Positions 46,543 through 59,356 of a stretch of 64,000 nucleotides of DNA are shown piece after piece. The stretch is from Phoronis australis (lineage: Eukaryota > Phoronida > Phoronidae). The notes under the pieces were generated by a model that did no database searches, had not been told where the DNA came from, and saw only the letters and a list, made by a program, of their open reading frames with translations. The translations under genes were made by a program, and so were the position numbers. The DNA is taken from contig NMRA01000735.1 in the NCBI GenBank assembly GCA_002633005.1, positions 66,173 through 130,172 of the forward strand. Direction: 5' to 3'. How positions within the stretch are numbered: position 1 is the stretch's first letter; every line of letters starts with the position of its first letter.

Positions 46543-47630
46543 TACGTGATAAACGTAGGTCTCGTTGTATCGTTTTAAATCTTAGAACGATACAGCTATT
46601 AGAACGAGACGCACGCTGCAACGCTGTAACTTCTTGGAACGAGACAGCGTGCCTAACGCAAGTGCCGTGGCATTGTTTTGTTTCAAAAATTAAAAACTAT
46701 ACAGTGAGGTGAGCGAGACACACTGTGTAACGTTGCAAAATCTTATAGCACAATACAGCATGATAAACACAAGTCTGGCTGTATCGTGTTAAAGACTAGA
46801 ACTGCACAGCAAGTAAAGACGTACGCTTTAACGCTGGAACCCTGAGAACAATGCAGTGTGACAAACGGTAGTCTCCCTGCACTCGTTTTAAATTCTAGGA
46901 TGATACAGAGAGATGAACGACACCCACGATTTAACGTTGCAATGCTTAGAACGATAAAGCGTGACAGACGTGCATTAAGTCTTGCTGTATCGTTGTAAAA
47001 ATCAGGACATTACAGAAAATTGAACGAGACGCACGCAGTAACGTTATACATTGTAGCTGTTAACGATACAGGATGACAAACACGCGTCACGTTGTGTCGT
47101 TTTAAAGTCTACAATGGTACACCAAGCTGAACAAGACGCAAGTTGTCACGTTGTTACCTGCTTAGAAGGACACATCGTGACAAACTGGCGTCTCTGTTGT
47201 GTCGTTTTTAAGTCTAGAACCGTAATACAACATCTGGAACGAGACGCACGACTTTACGCAGTAAACACAAGTAAACACAGGTACCTTTAATACGACCTCG
47301 ACGATATCCTATTGTAAAGATAAAGGTAAATACAACTACAGTCCAATTTTCCAGCGCGCCTGGCACTTTCGGAATAAATCAAAACATGTCAAAGATGGAA
47401 GTAATTTAACTCACACAATTTATCTGTGACTGCCACACACAGCCGGACAAACGCGCGTCTTGTTGCATCGTTTTAAATTGTAGAATGGTACAACGAGCAG
47501 AATGAAACGCATGCTTTATCGTCGTCACTCTTAAAAAGATACAGCGTGACAAACACAAGGATGTTGTACTGTTTTAAAGTCTAGAACGATACAGCGAGTG
47601 AGCCGAAATTCATGTTCTAACCAAGGGGTG
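46543..47630 (+). repeat. Satellite array of hairpin-forming monomers (dimeric unit)
   Basis: A unit of about 105 bp repeats roughly eight to nine times, interrupted by unrelated sequence at about 47265-47440. Each unit is two related halves of about 52 bp. One half carries TGTATCGTTTTAAA then TCTAGAACGATACAG and GAACGAGACGCACG; the other carries TGTAACGTTGCAA, TTAGAACGATACAGCGTG and ACAAACAC. In the first half TGTATCGTT and AACGATACA are perfect reverse complements about 11 bases apart (46566-46574 with 46586-46594), so each half can fold as a hairpin. Monomers are considerably diverged. Confidence 0.8.
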
Positions 47631-50600
47631 TAGTAGAGTAGGAGAGTTCACTCCGCCATTTTACCATCACCGCAATGGTTACAGGTCGAAACTCTAGTGC
47701 TCCAAGCGGTGAATAATCAGCACTTAGGAGCGCAGTCCGAACAATGTAAACACTCATGTATTCATAATTTAATGACATTCAACGTGCAATAAAATTACTG
47801 TGTGATTGAAAATGGTTAGAATACATAAACCAACATCCACTTACAAGAGAATGAGAAAGAAAATGTGTATTTTAAACAATATTAAAACGTATTTGTTTTT
47901 CTTCTCTTGAAGCTCCCTTCAAAAGCCATCATGGTTTTTTTCATGATTGAGTTCTTACCAAGGTAATTATCGTTCTTATAACAGTTCATACCCCCATGGA
48001 CTACATAATTTGAATGATTGCTCCTGGGGGTTCAGAGGGGAATTCCTCCCAGGTGCCAGCTACTGTAAGGGGGTACCAGGCAGAAACCAGGTGGGCGCCA
48101 AATGTGTGTTGCCCCCCTCCCAGGGGGGTTACATGGCAGGAGCGCTAAACAGGTAAAAACCAGTGGGTATGTATGCCACATGGGTGTTGAGCCCCTCCCA
48201 TCGTCACACATTTTGATTGCTCCCCTGACCATTGACAAACATGTTGCTCCCAGCTCATTGCTGGTTTCATCTCCACCCAGCAATTTCGCATGTCTTCCCT
48301 ATTCAATGCACCAGGCTACTAGCTATGTAGACAATTGTCTTGTGCAGTGGGTGTTACCCAAGTGAGAAGAAGAAAGCAAGGCAATTCACCACTACCACAA
48401 AATCGTAATACAATTTTAGAACATTCCATTATTTCTTAGACATGCCAGTATAGGGTAAACTCAATATCACTCTCCTACTCACTAACAGTTAAAAGTCAGT
48501 TGCTAATCTGTGGAATAGCTCACAACTAACAAAACGTAGTAACATTGGGTGTATCATCAATCATAGCAAGTCAAAGTTCAAAAGGTCACGACAAAAAATT
48601 GTACTGAACAGCAATCAAAATATTCACTACCCAGGTAGCTTCATACAAAACTGAATTAAATATACCCACTGTTCATGTAAGTTACAGCCAGACCACAAGA
48701 TCATATCTGATGCCTAGCCTCAACTGGGGCTTAAATTAATCACAATCTCCAAAAACGTACAAAATAGGCAACACATACACCAACCAATACAACAAGAAAA
48801 TCTGAACAACCTTGTCACTCTCTATTAATTCACTAGTAAACAACAGCACTTTTTGCCAAAGAATTGCGTTATAAATATCGCTGGAAATTAATTTACTCAC
48901 AGGGGTTTTTGTCATCGAAAAGCATGATACGGATAGCTTGGGCTTAACAAAATTTAAGCCCACCGTTCAGATTCTGAATGATCAATCAGTTTCACTTTGG
49001 CTCTCTCCAAATCACAGGCTAACCATTCAGCTGAAAAACGCGGGAATACTGTTGGGTTGGTAGACTTCATGGGATTATTAGGTTAAAACAGACCCATGAA
49101 TTTAAATTATTACGCCGTTTATCAACTGGTATTTAGAGTGTTAGGCTGCAACTGCAGGGCTTACAGGTTTGACGCCATGCTGAAACAGATGTCCAGCAGA
49201 CAGCTGCTTTTCTCGACGATAATGTTCTTTCAATCACAGCGTCAAATTGCCTCAAGTGACCACTTTTCATTTTACTGTCCAGTTTTACCCTTAGTTATTT
49301 TTCGCGCAATACCTTTGACAGAGAAATTTACACGTGTTACCAGAATAACAACAACGACAACAATACACAATATAGAAAATAAACCGTCAAAAACCGTTCC
49401 TGACAAATGTACAATAGTATTTGGGCAAAAGCAGGTTTTCCTTGCCATGTTTTAGGAAAGGCTGGTTGTTTCCTGACGAAATTCACCCAAAAACCAATAC
49501 CATGATTTTGCATGGCTGGCAAATACATGTAATGGGTTGCATTTTGTGATCTGTGTTGTGAATGCACCGTAAAAGCCTGTATTTCCGGAGTTCACGTGCA
49601 TAGTCAAAAAATACAGTCCTTGAAAGATGATGAGACTATAACAGGTTACCTTATGACTTTGTCAATTACTGGTTATCAAAGTTGCAAAATAATTGTTCAT
49701 GTACATGACGTGTGCATGATCGCAAACGTGATTTACAGCAATTATGTGGACACGTCCATAGTGATTATCACTGGATATTGGCCAAAGACATTTGACAGAT
49801 AAATCTGAATTTGCCCGCATCTTTCTGCATGTACATTGAAAACTAATATTGTTCCCAAAAATGTGTATTTATTGAAGAATTTAAGTGGTCCGTGTATTCG
49901 CCTCCGTCAAGAAGGTCAAGGCAGGTCGTTTCTATGGCTGGCATGAACGTTTGTTTGTCCTTCGGAAATCGTTGTCCATTATCACGATATTCGAAGATTA
50001 GATGCTCAAGTGTGTGCTTAGCTGTATTTAGAAGAACCAAACATATTATAAAATGTGAGATATGACTTAACTCTTTTGAACGGCAATTTACGCGTTTCTC
50101 AAATATTACGGTAGCAGAGAACAAGAAGAATGCGTCAAGACGATGACAGCAATGTCTATCAACACTTCTCCGACAATAATGGAACTATTTCCTGTTAGTG
50201 CACTTCCAAATTATGATTCTGATACATAAGGCTGTTTCAGCAGAAGCTGATAATCCTAGAGCCTAATTTGCAAGAAATGTTGGAAATGACGCGTTCTTAG
50301 TGCAACGTATGACCAATAAGGCGCCGATGATCTCACCCATTGCCTATTACATGTACTACATGTAATATTAGAAAATACCGTCGGAAAGACTTGAAATGTG
50401 AGAAAACGCATAAAGTCAAGGATCAAAAGGACAGCGAAAAAATGGTATCTCTGAGCGTGAAAATTGATAAGTCTAGTATCTTATGGCGGAGGATGATTCG
50501 TCTGTACTATTGCAACTGAGAATCCTAAGCAACGGCGGTTCAAAACGATTTTGCCACTAATGAACGTTGTGCAAAATTTTCCAATAACGGTCTTACAAAG

Positions 50601-52479
50601 AACCAAAACAAACACAGATCCTACGATTGTTCGTACGCATTATTGTAATGGTGGGAGAGGGGATAGCGTTTTATCATTGGAAACTTTTCTCAACAAATGG
50701 CCACAGGGGTCGCACTTGTTGAAACGGGAAAAATCACGCCTCAGATGAAGGATTCCTGCAGGCCTACATAGAAGCATATGACAAAGAACTGTTTCTACAT
50801 TCATTCATCTCGTAGAAGAGAATGAGCGCAATAAACAATGAACATAATTATATGTTTGAACGATCAGCATAGTCAGTAGTTTGTTCGCACTGGGTACTGG
50901 TACTGGGGCAGTCGAACGAAAAAAAAACGCAGCGTTAATAATTCCATGTAAATATCGTAGCAAGGTCTGATAAAAACTATCACACAGGCTTCAAAACACT
51001 TTTAGGAAATCTATTTGAATGAGCTACGAAAGCATGTTTCGACGTATAACTATAGGCAAAGGCATCACTGGTATATCCCTGGAGAAAAACCTTGATTGTT
51101 TCTCGTGGACCGTCATTTCCACCAGTTTTTCCTGGTAATAATCTTCACTTCTCCAAGGTGACCGTGATGATGAAGGTACAATGACTGCAAGCAACATCGC
51201 TAGTATTTCCACAATTTATCAACCATGCGGTTATTAGGATATCAGACACAGATTTCTCGGTAATCTTGACTGGAACTCTTGGGTAATGAAAGCTACAAAC
51301 ACGATCAACGAACAAAATTACCATAAACTGCGAAACGGGAAAGTGAAGGACATTGATCAAGATGCTTAATATTGTAAACTTTTTGATAAGCCCTGAGACG
51401 GACAAATCTGAGCCCTACCTGGAACCCATGCGTTCATTGAGTGGGACTACACATCGCCCTTTATCAAGGGCCGAGGCGAATAGGCACTGTGGTGATTTCA
51501 CTTCTAACTGGAACTAAACGAATTGATGCACTGATTCTTTTTTACGTGGAAATGGTGTCTGAATAACCTCTTATGATTTTGCTGTTGAAAAATCCTATAA
51601 TACAAGCATTTGCAATAAAAACTTAATTTTTCCCCACTTTTGTCAGAACAGTCAAATCAAGTTATTGAATGTTTTTGAGAGTGCAGAGAATTTTGTTCAT
51701 TGTTTTGGACCGATAGGCATAGCAGCGTTGATGTTGGTACAGTCTCTGAATTAGCTTATCCGCACAGGGTAGCTTCAAGGATGACGACGATGCCCTGTTT
51801 GTCAAACTTATCGACATGATTTTATACTCGTATCTCACAGCACAACTCATTCAAAATCGCGACTGCAACTTTTCTTAAATTTTTGTTCAGTGGAATCTAC
51901 TAGTACATATCTCACGAATTGACGACTGTTTCCTTGAACAAAGCACTGAAACTGTGTTGTTCCAGTCGACTTTATTGTTTGAAACGAGTTCCACGATGAT
52001 TGTGAAGTCACCATTCGAAGTTAAAAGGCCTTGGTGCTTGCTCTTCGTGAACCGTTAGCGGCCCCATGACTCGTGAAGGTTTCCTTTGCGTACATGGCAT
52101 CATATGATGGGGAGATGTAGTCATGGTAAGATAGCGCGGAATATTCCAATAGATACAGTGTAACTGAGGTGCCAGATTTGATTTGTGTCGTGTACTGTTT
52201 ACAATGCGTGGGAACGAGTGGAATTAGGAATACATGTAGGTTAGTTCGTTTGTCTACAATCAGTTGAAGTTGCCTGCCCAGAACATTTGAGATGAAAGTG
52301 ATTGATACATCAAATTATTTGAATAACTATAAAGTTATCGAGCAGTATTCACTCTTCGTAAACGACACTTCTCGAACAGTTTTGATCTTTTATTTTGACT
52401 TCCTTTGGTCTCCCATGTTCGAAATTCTCTGGCATGTAGCAGTTGTGCCAGCTGGAGTGATCCTGAACATGTTGAAATT
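47631..52479. other. Gene-poor stretch
   Basis: No gene supported. A C/G-run-rich patch at 47990-48300 has open frames on both strands that look like composition effects. A 119-codon frame at 49096-49455 has no recognisable domain. Confidence 0.35.
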
Positions 52480-53128
52480 GGTGTCAACCAGTCACCTGGT
52501 GAGTTAATGTTTAACTCAACTCGCAGGTTTGGAGTTCCTGGCAGGGATAACCCATCACAGAAACTATCTGCCAAATATACGTGGTTATATGTCGAATATT
52601 TTGGTGCTAGTTTCATGTGGTAACTTCTTGGGGACTTCCTTATTTGGCAAAGGCACCACACCACTGAAATTTTCGGTCGTAAAACGGTTATGTTATGTAG
52701 AATGATGCTGAACGTTATGTAGTTTGCTTCAATTGATTACATTGTATCTGTTGGGTTGATCTAGCTCAACTCTTGGGTTTAGGCATGCCTGGTGGGGTTG
52801 CACGGAAATTGTCTAGCAGTGTTATTTCAAGATGCACGAGGTAATTTTGAAAATTTCGCAATCATTTTTATGCAGTTTCCTTTTGGGTTCATTTAGCTCA
52901 ACTTTACAACCCCGTTTTTAGCCGGAAGCGTTTACCACACCACTGTCATTGCCTGGAATATAACTGCAGCCCCTAAAGGATTTATACACTCCGAAACCCT
53001 ATAGTCGTCCGCCTAAGCATAAAACCGGCTTGTTGTCTTACTCACCCAATTATTCCACTTCAAAGTTATGATCTGAATAGGACTTGATTTAACTCTCACA
53101 AATATATAGTATTCGTTGATTCAAACGT

Positions 53129-53129
53129 N
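53129..53129. other. Single ambiguous base (N)
   Basis: One N within otherwise continuous sequence. Confidence 0.95.
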
Positions 53130-53297
53130 TTAATTTCGAAAATATCTTCTGAAAATGAACAAAAAAAGTGCATCAGTAAAATCAACAAGTTTTTAAGTGG
53201 TCTCAAAAAAACAGTCGGTAAATGCATTAATTTTAGTCTCAGTTCTTCCACGCGTGTTTCTCCCGAGAGGTTAGTACCTACATGTAACGTGCAGACG

Positions 53298-53318
53298 AGC
53301 GTTCCAAATTGGAACGCT
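53298..53318. promoter_or_regulatory. 21-bp perfect palindrome
   Basis: AGCGTTCCAA-A-TTGGAACGCT reads the same on both strands around one central base. It lies 35 bp before the ATG of the candidate first exon in a CpG-rich patch, which would suit a homodimer binding site. GCAGCGCTGC at 53331-53340 is a second palindrome. Confidence 0.5.
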
Positions 53319-53352
53319 AAGTCCCGCGTGGCAGCGCTGCACGCGAAACAAG

Positions 53353-53386
53353 ATGGCGGACGACCTTTGGAGACTGACGACGAGAG
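53353..53386 (+). CDS. Candidate first coding exon (MADDLWRLTTR)
   Basis: AAGATGGCGGACGAC is a good translation-start context, and AAGATGGCGG is also the YY1-type initiator word often found at TATA-less promoters. The frame encodes MADDLWRLTTR plus one base and then meets a donor, GAG|GTAATC, at 53387. The surrounding 120 bp are strikingly rich in CpG against a CpG-poor background, as expected for a housekeeping-type promoter. It sits inside the 130-bp repeat zone. No second exon starting in phase 1 was recognised. Short length keeps confidence modest. Confidence 0.4.
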
Positions 53387-53790
53387 GTAATCGGACTATA
53401 CTGGATGTTATACAGTTGGTTCCAACCGGTTACATGGTGGGTTGAGCCAGCTCAACCTGCAGATTTTGGCGTGCCTGGCGAGGGTAATGCATCTTTGAAT
53501 TTTTCTGACAGTTTTCATCATGATGCATTGTTGAATTGTTTGTAAACACTTTCAGGTGGTTACCTCTTGGGTTGATCTACGTGTAGATCCACTTTTGCTT
53601 TAAGTTAAAACCGCGTGGCTGATATTACCCACCACTGAAATTGTCTGGAAATGGATAGTTTTCATACAGTAAATTGAGTAGTGGGTGTTGCTGGCAATTC
53701 TATGTGGTTACCAGAAAATTTGATCCAGCTAAACTTTCCGCCCAGACCCTCCTGACTAAACATTCCTATCATTGGGATACCCATGGATCA

Positions 53791-56700
53791 GTGCGGCATC
53801 AAAAATGACATACATACCTTTTCATGCCCAGAAACATTTGGGATCTCGCTGCCTCATTTTAAGAGTCACTGCATGAGAAAGTCAGGCAGATGCGAGAACA
53901 TGACATGTCACGGATTGTTTGAAGTATACCTTATTTTTACTCTTAGGTGGAACGGTCAACACCTTAAATACTTTTATTTTAAAGTACCTAACTTCTTCAC
54001 AGAAAACTGCCCCTCGAAATTTTTTACTATTTTGTAGCTTCGGAAACCATCAAATTTGAGCATTTTTGTTGCATAACTGTGCAACAACGATAAATTAACA
54101 AAAACTAAGAATGGCATACTGAATAAACACAACTTCTGTCTACATGAAAATGTAAAACTCATAGTTGAAACGTATTCGCAAATTATCTACAGTGTATATT
54201 TGTTACCTATTCAACCCACCTGAGTCAAGCTGTGTAACTGGTGGAAATGCCCTTTATTCGATCGTCATTTCTTTTACCGCGCAAAAACACTCAGAAATGT
54301 AACACACTACATGTGAAAGCTGAGCCTTTTTAGAGTGCACATCTATTAAAACATTTGTGGACAGCGACCTGTGTGTCCTGCATGCTTTGATTGAAACCAC
54401 CCACTTCGCTGATGTCGGTCGACTTGTTCGCCATTACTGTCACACTCCCATTAACAAACGAGCAAAATTCTAAACATTTATGACTAACAAAAACGATATC
54501 AACAAGATCGTTATGATTTTTCAAAGCTCAAAATCGGAATTACATTAAAATTCTCACGGCTAGTGCTCAGAACTTCACAATTAAAGCTGAACCTACGGCC
54601 TCAAAACGGTCGGTCCTGTAATGTCTGCTTGACGTCTAGTAACGTTAAGGGTTTCCGAAAAAGTAGGAACGTATATTAATACGAGACAAGCCAAAAATCA
54701 TACTTGATTGAACACATGCAGTTATTGCTAACCATACCTTTTAAGTAGCGAAGACCCACGGGGAGCACTGATTCTCTAAGGGTGAAAATTTCCGGGTAGT
54801 AATTTTTCTGCTGCTCATCAGATGGCGCACCGGTTTACCATCTGTTGACAAGTTGTACTCATTACGCAGTGCAGTCAATATTTTAGGGCGCGCCCAAGCG
54901 TATAACTTTGAGAAATCCTACATTTTTGGCTAACTATTCAATGCACGGAAAACGTATATTGGCTATTGCTATTTCTGTAGGAGTGTTTTCGCCAACATCC
55001 ACTCAACAGTCCTTGAAGCAACGTTTCAGCCAGTTGTATTTATAATTATCACCGGGACTTCCATTTTAGTGATGACGATTGCAACGTAGATTCGACGAAG
55101 CATTGCAGGTTCTGATCAGAATACTGTACATGTAGACCAGAAGATTCCAACTGTGATTATAGAACATCCCTAACACATTATGATTTCGAGATGTACACAA
55201 AAATACTACATAGGGCTAGCATTGTTATTGGTTAATCTGGGCATCAGATGTAAACCACTAGCAGATCCAGAATTTCAAAAGTGCAATTGCAGTGGTGCCA
55301 TGAATTTGAAATACAGGCAGACTACGAAAATGTCAAATTATTTTACTTAAGGTATATGGGAACTTAAGTGTTTTATTATCTATTACTCAAGTAAACTCTG
55401 ACTTGCAACACATAGAAAAACACATCAGTGCAGTATTTATTACCCAGGCAATTTATACAACGCAGCCTTTGGTCATGGTTGACATTGAGCTATGGAAAGG
55501 ACACTTTAGTTTCCCACCTGTAAGTTGATAATAGTGCATATGTGTATTATACAAGTGTGGGTGTTAAAGTTGGTTGTGAGCGTTAAGTTTTGGATATCGA
55601 AATCTTTGATCAAAAGAAGTTCAAATGAAATCATACTATTAGCCTACATCACAATGCAGTTTTTGTCTGTATCATACAAAAACAGGAAAAACGGAAAGTG
55701 CCGAAGATTGCATCTCTGGCAGTATGCTTCCAGGGATGTTGATAATGTGTAATATATAAAATAAAAAACCTCTAAGTGGTGCAGCATACATTATATTCAT
55801 CTGAAACAAGACAATCGCTGTCACATGTTTGCCAAATTCCATACATCAAAATACTTGGTTGATACAGAAACGCTAGAGGACACCGCAGCACTCAGATGTC
55901 CTAAAATTTATGCCGATCATACTCTCCTAAATAACGTAAAACATACATAATATTGCACCCAGATTCATCAACACAACTTTCTAAATATTGCTGTGCAGAT
56001 AAACAAACAAATTGCCACTCCGGACGTCTCGGTGATTGCACCCATCAGAAAACCTGTCAGTCGTGATCATCTCAATAGGAACACATGAGCAAAATTTCAG
56101 AACTATCCTCCAAGCAATTTCAAAGACAGAGAGGCTGCTGCCAGAAATAATATTCTTTAGTGGCACAGAATATTTTATTCCAGCCGAAAATACATCAAGA
56201 AAATTGGTAGATATAGGGGCATACATAAAGAAAACCTAAACTGCCATTGAGCAGTGTTGTAGTGGAGCGTAGGCACAGGTAGGAGCAACCAAACACCTTT
56301 TGGCATTTGAACGTAGTGCCTACGCACCATACGTTACATGTACGTTCAGTGCTCAACGTGATACGGTGGGCTTTGGGCCCCTACTTACCTTTAATTTTAC
56401 GCCTACAGCACTGCCATTAAAGGGCACCATAGAAGATCGCCTAGTCAACAATCAGTTTCAGTCGTGCTCATCTCAATGGCAACATTTCTGTACATATTAC
56501 ATATGTACGCCAGGAAGTAGGAAAATGTGGCTGTCTCCATAACTGAAACTTATTTGCGAAATTTGATGAAAATCAGTCAAGGAACCTGCTAGATAAAGAG
56601 ACTAACGTGAAGAAGTAAAGTTGCCAATAGGGGCCCAGTGGTAGTCAAATACATCCCAAAACTGTCTTGTGTCATCTCATTTGTAAAATTTCACATTCAC

Positions 56701-56935
56701 TAAGGATTTGGAGATGAAGCAGCAGATGCCAGACAAAAAGACATAATGGGTCTACACACGCATGCTTGTAAACAGTCATACAGAACAAGGCAATTGTAAT
56801 CAGACAATATAAATCTTTGCCCCATTTGATGGCTAGTCCTGTTAATGCAAAAATGACTGGTAATAGCTATTAACACAGCTAATTACAGAATGTCTTAGCC
56901 ACCATACTAACTTTCCTGTTTCCCTTCATTTTCAG
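53791..56935. other. Gene-poor stretch
   Basis: No coding frame supported. Short shared words (CAGTCGTG-TCATCTCAAT) at about 56058 and 56460 hint at a repeat. Confidence 0.3.
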
Positions 56936-57057
56936 TCACAAAGGAAGACCACTTTGACCACGAATTCTACTTTTGCTCTAGCTGTAATGGCAAGGAATTC
57001 CGGGTCATTTTGTCAGGATACGTTTGGCTTGTACTGTATATTAATGCATACAAATAA
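56936..57057 (+). CDS. Candidate terminal exon with CxxC zinc-ribbon-like motif
   Basis: The acceptor is unusually strong: TACTAAC branch point at 56906-56912, then CTTTCCTGTTTCCCTTCATTTTCAG-type tract ending 56935. The frame ACA from 56938 stays open 39 codons to TAA at 57055-57057 and starts TKEDHFDHEFYFCSSCNGKE. H-F-D-H-E-x-x-x-C-x-x-C resembles one half of a LIM-type zinc finger (H-x-x-C-F-x-C-x-x-C), followed by a hydrophobic tail (VILSGYVWLVLYI). Only one metal-binding half is present, so the family is not assured. No upstream exon was identified. Confidence 0.4.
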
Positions 57058-58723
57058 CCCCGAAATGACAGTTAAAGAAACACTCTTGGCGTGAGAAAAA
57101 AAAATTCACAGAAAATATCATGGAATCAAAATAACTAGTAACATTACTTCTTAGCAATCGACACACCATAAGGTGCACAACAAGAATACAATAACACTGA
57201 TGATTACGATCTACATGGATACTGCTCAAGAAATTCAAACAGCTGTTCTATGATTGTGTCCTTCAGTTCTCGTTTGTTGAGAACACCTCACTGGATCGCT
57301 TGTTGACCAGTTTCCATGCCTTAGTTGAACGCATTAGTCAAAAACATCTTTACGCTTTCAGTCATTATTTCAGACCTTTATGCTGACTTAAGAGCCCACC
57401 CCATTGTGCTGTATGACTCTCTTGCTGTTTGGGTACTACCTGCCTGCATTTTTACACCTGCAAATGTAAAACTCAATAAGATATTATATTTTATCTAGTC
57501 CATTGGTAGGCTACCAGAACAACAATTGTCAAACACTCGTAAACACCACTCACACACCTAACTGTAAGCTGATCCCTGTTCATTCAATTCAAACACAGCT
57601 TTTGCAACCAATAATCAGTTCAAAAACTCACGTGACTAGGAATCATGTGCATGACACAGGGAAGAGTGTGTGAGGAGTGTTTAAAGGTAACAAAGCTGGA
57701 TGCAACACCAGGAGCCATGCTTTTTGAATGGGTAGCCATGTTTTGTGAATTAACAAAATGAGCTTAAAAATTCCATATGTTGTGGTCATAAGTGAGAGAA
57801 TTGTGCTGTTTGAGTGGTCTGATTGATACAATAATCCACGTCAAAAATCCAGCCTAAATTTGTGGGAAAGTCCAAGCCATGGCTGCGTAGGCTGTTGAGT
57901 AGCATGCTCCACAACAGCTTCACTTTTTGTTGGGTTGTAATATAAAACATCACACAGCGTTTTTTCATGTTGACTATTAAGTCAACTAGGAACATTCAGT
58001 TACTAAAATGCACAGCAAAGGTTATGTGTCAAACTTATGTATTTGTGATGCCAAATTGAGTTCAACGAGCATGCTGTTAGATCATGAACTTCACCTTCTA
58101 TACCAGTGACTTTGGCAACCCACTTTCTCCCCACATCAGTGATGATCTTCAAGTGCTGTTGGCTGTTTATTATGCCAGCCCATGCTAACTTGCTGCTTGA
58201 GTTCGTTGCGAGAGGCAAAAGAGTTGTTAAAGCCACCATTCAGATTTCCTAGCAAATAGTCATGTTGGTATCTAATAAATAGTCTTTGTAGTTGTATTAA
58301 TAAACTTAAAAAATGTTGATAAATAACTTGACCAAGGCTTTTCCTTGCGGGAGCACTGAATTGACCTTGAGGCAGCACACATAGACAGTCCCACAGCGTT
58401 TCTTGAGTTGCGGTTCGTTTGAATGAACTTGGATAAGGAATTCTCTGCCGAAGATGGGTTCGTTAAAAAGTTGTTTGCAACTCCTTGCTTACAGGAATAC
58501 GTACAGTTGCGACACCCGATTTGTCAAACATAACCTTGTCACCTTCTTGGAATCCCGGCATTGCTTTTTGGCGCTCGTTTAGTTGCTTTAGTGTATTGCA
58601 GACGGTAAAATGTAAGGCGTATGGATTTCTACTTTACACTACTTTGTGTTCCTTCCGTGTAATATCAAAACAATTACGTTCTCGTGGTAGTTAACCAGGA
58701 AATGTGAGAAACTTCGTAATCCC
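57058..58723. other. Spacer with weak inverted words
   Basis: An imperfect inverted pair, AACACCACTCACACACC (about 57541) against AGTGTGTGAGGAGTGTTT (about 57664), may be a small MITE. No gene supported. Confidence 0.3.
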
Positions 58724-58790
58724 TTAGAACGATACGGGTTAAGAACGTGTCTCGTCGCATTGTGTTAAACTCTGGGAAAGTGTGTATCCA
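58724..58790 (+). repeat. Isolated monomer of the hairpin satellite
   Basis: CTTAGAACGATACGGGT, AAGAACGTGTCTCGT and CATTGTGTTAAACTCT follow the word order of the 46.5-47.6 kb satellite, about 11 kb away. Confidence 0.55.
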
Positions 58791-59345
58791 TTATTTAGTT
58801 ATGGTTGTAATAGCGGAAATATACATTTTAGTGTCTTGGTTGCCCGTTATTCAGTTGATGTAATGCAGAAGTGACGATCTGAAGACTGCATCGTTTTACA
58901 TCCGATGCACTGAGTGTCATTTTCCTTACAGAAGAACACAAGATAACAACAGCGCAGTCAGACATTTTCTATAGTTTCCTACTGAAAAATGCGCATAAAC
59001 CCGGATCCCATGTCAACCGCTGCTATTAGGAATCCAATATTCAATCATGGAATCCCGATGTCTCATTTTCTGCCATCAATAGGGGCAAATTGATATAAAA
59101 CTAACCAAATTTCTTCAACATGTTTCAAAATGCATCGGAATACCAACTTCTGAAAAGTTTTTTCTAGACTGGCATAAGTCACGTAAAATATTTTTTGATA
59201 TGCATCACCAGCTTTAAATAAATTCGCTTATATGTAGTCCAAATTTTACAAAGCAAACGACTATCTTATGTGAAAAAACTAAGTCCTATCTTGCATGTGA
59301 GGACAAAAAATTCTTTGACTATGTTTGCCGTCACATGGCAACTCC
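58791..59345. other. Spacer
   Basis: No feature recognised. Confidence 0.35.
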
Positions 59346-59356
59346 ATATAAAAACT
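59346..59356 (+). promoter_or_regulatory. TATA-like element upstream of secreted peptide ORF
   Basis: CATATAAAAAC about 410 bp before the ATG at 59761. It would imply a 5' UTR intron whose acceptor could be TGAATTACAG just before the ATG. Weak. Confidence 0.25.

Larger units (their letters stand above)
52480..53790 (+). repeat. Degenerate repeats of about 130 bp
   Basis: Around seven copies share, in order, GGTTAC, TTGGGTTGATCTAGCTCAACTT, GCCTGGC and ACCACTGAAATTGTCTGG-like words: near 52496, 52619, 52740, 52872, 53425, 53556 and 53700. The stretch 52990-53400 interrupts them and holds the CpG-rich candidate first exon. No coding frame runs through the units. Confidence 0.6.

Noticed and set aside
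46543-47630. CRISPR-like regular repeats
   Set aside because: Repeats are degenerate dimers without unique spacers, in a eukaryotic context: a satellite.
47990-48300. G+C-rich patch with open frames on both strands
   Set aside because: Frames follow CCCTCC/GGAGGG composition and neither strand shows a recognisable protein.
49096-49455. 119-codon plus-strand ORF
   Set aside because: Threonine run and composition fit translated spacer; no motif, no promoter or splice support.
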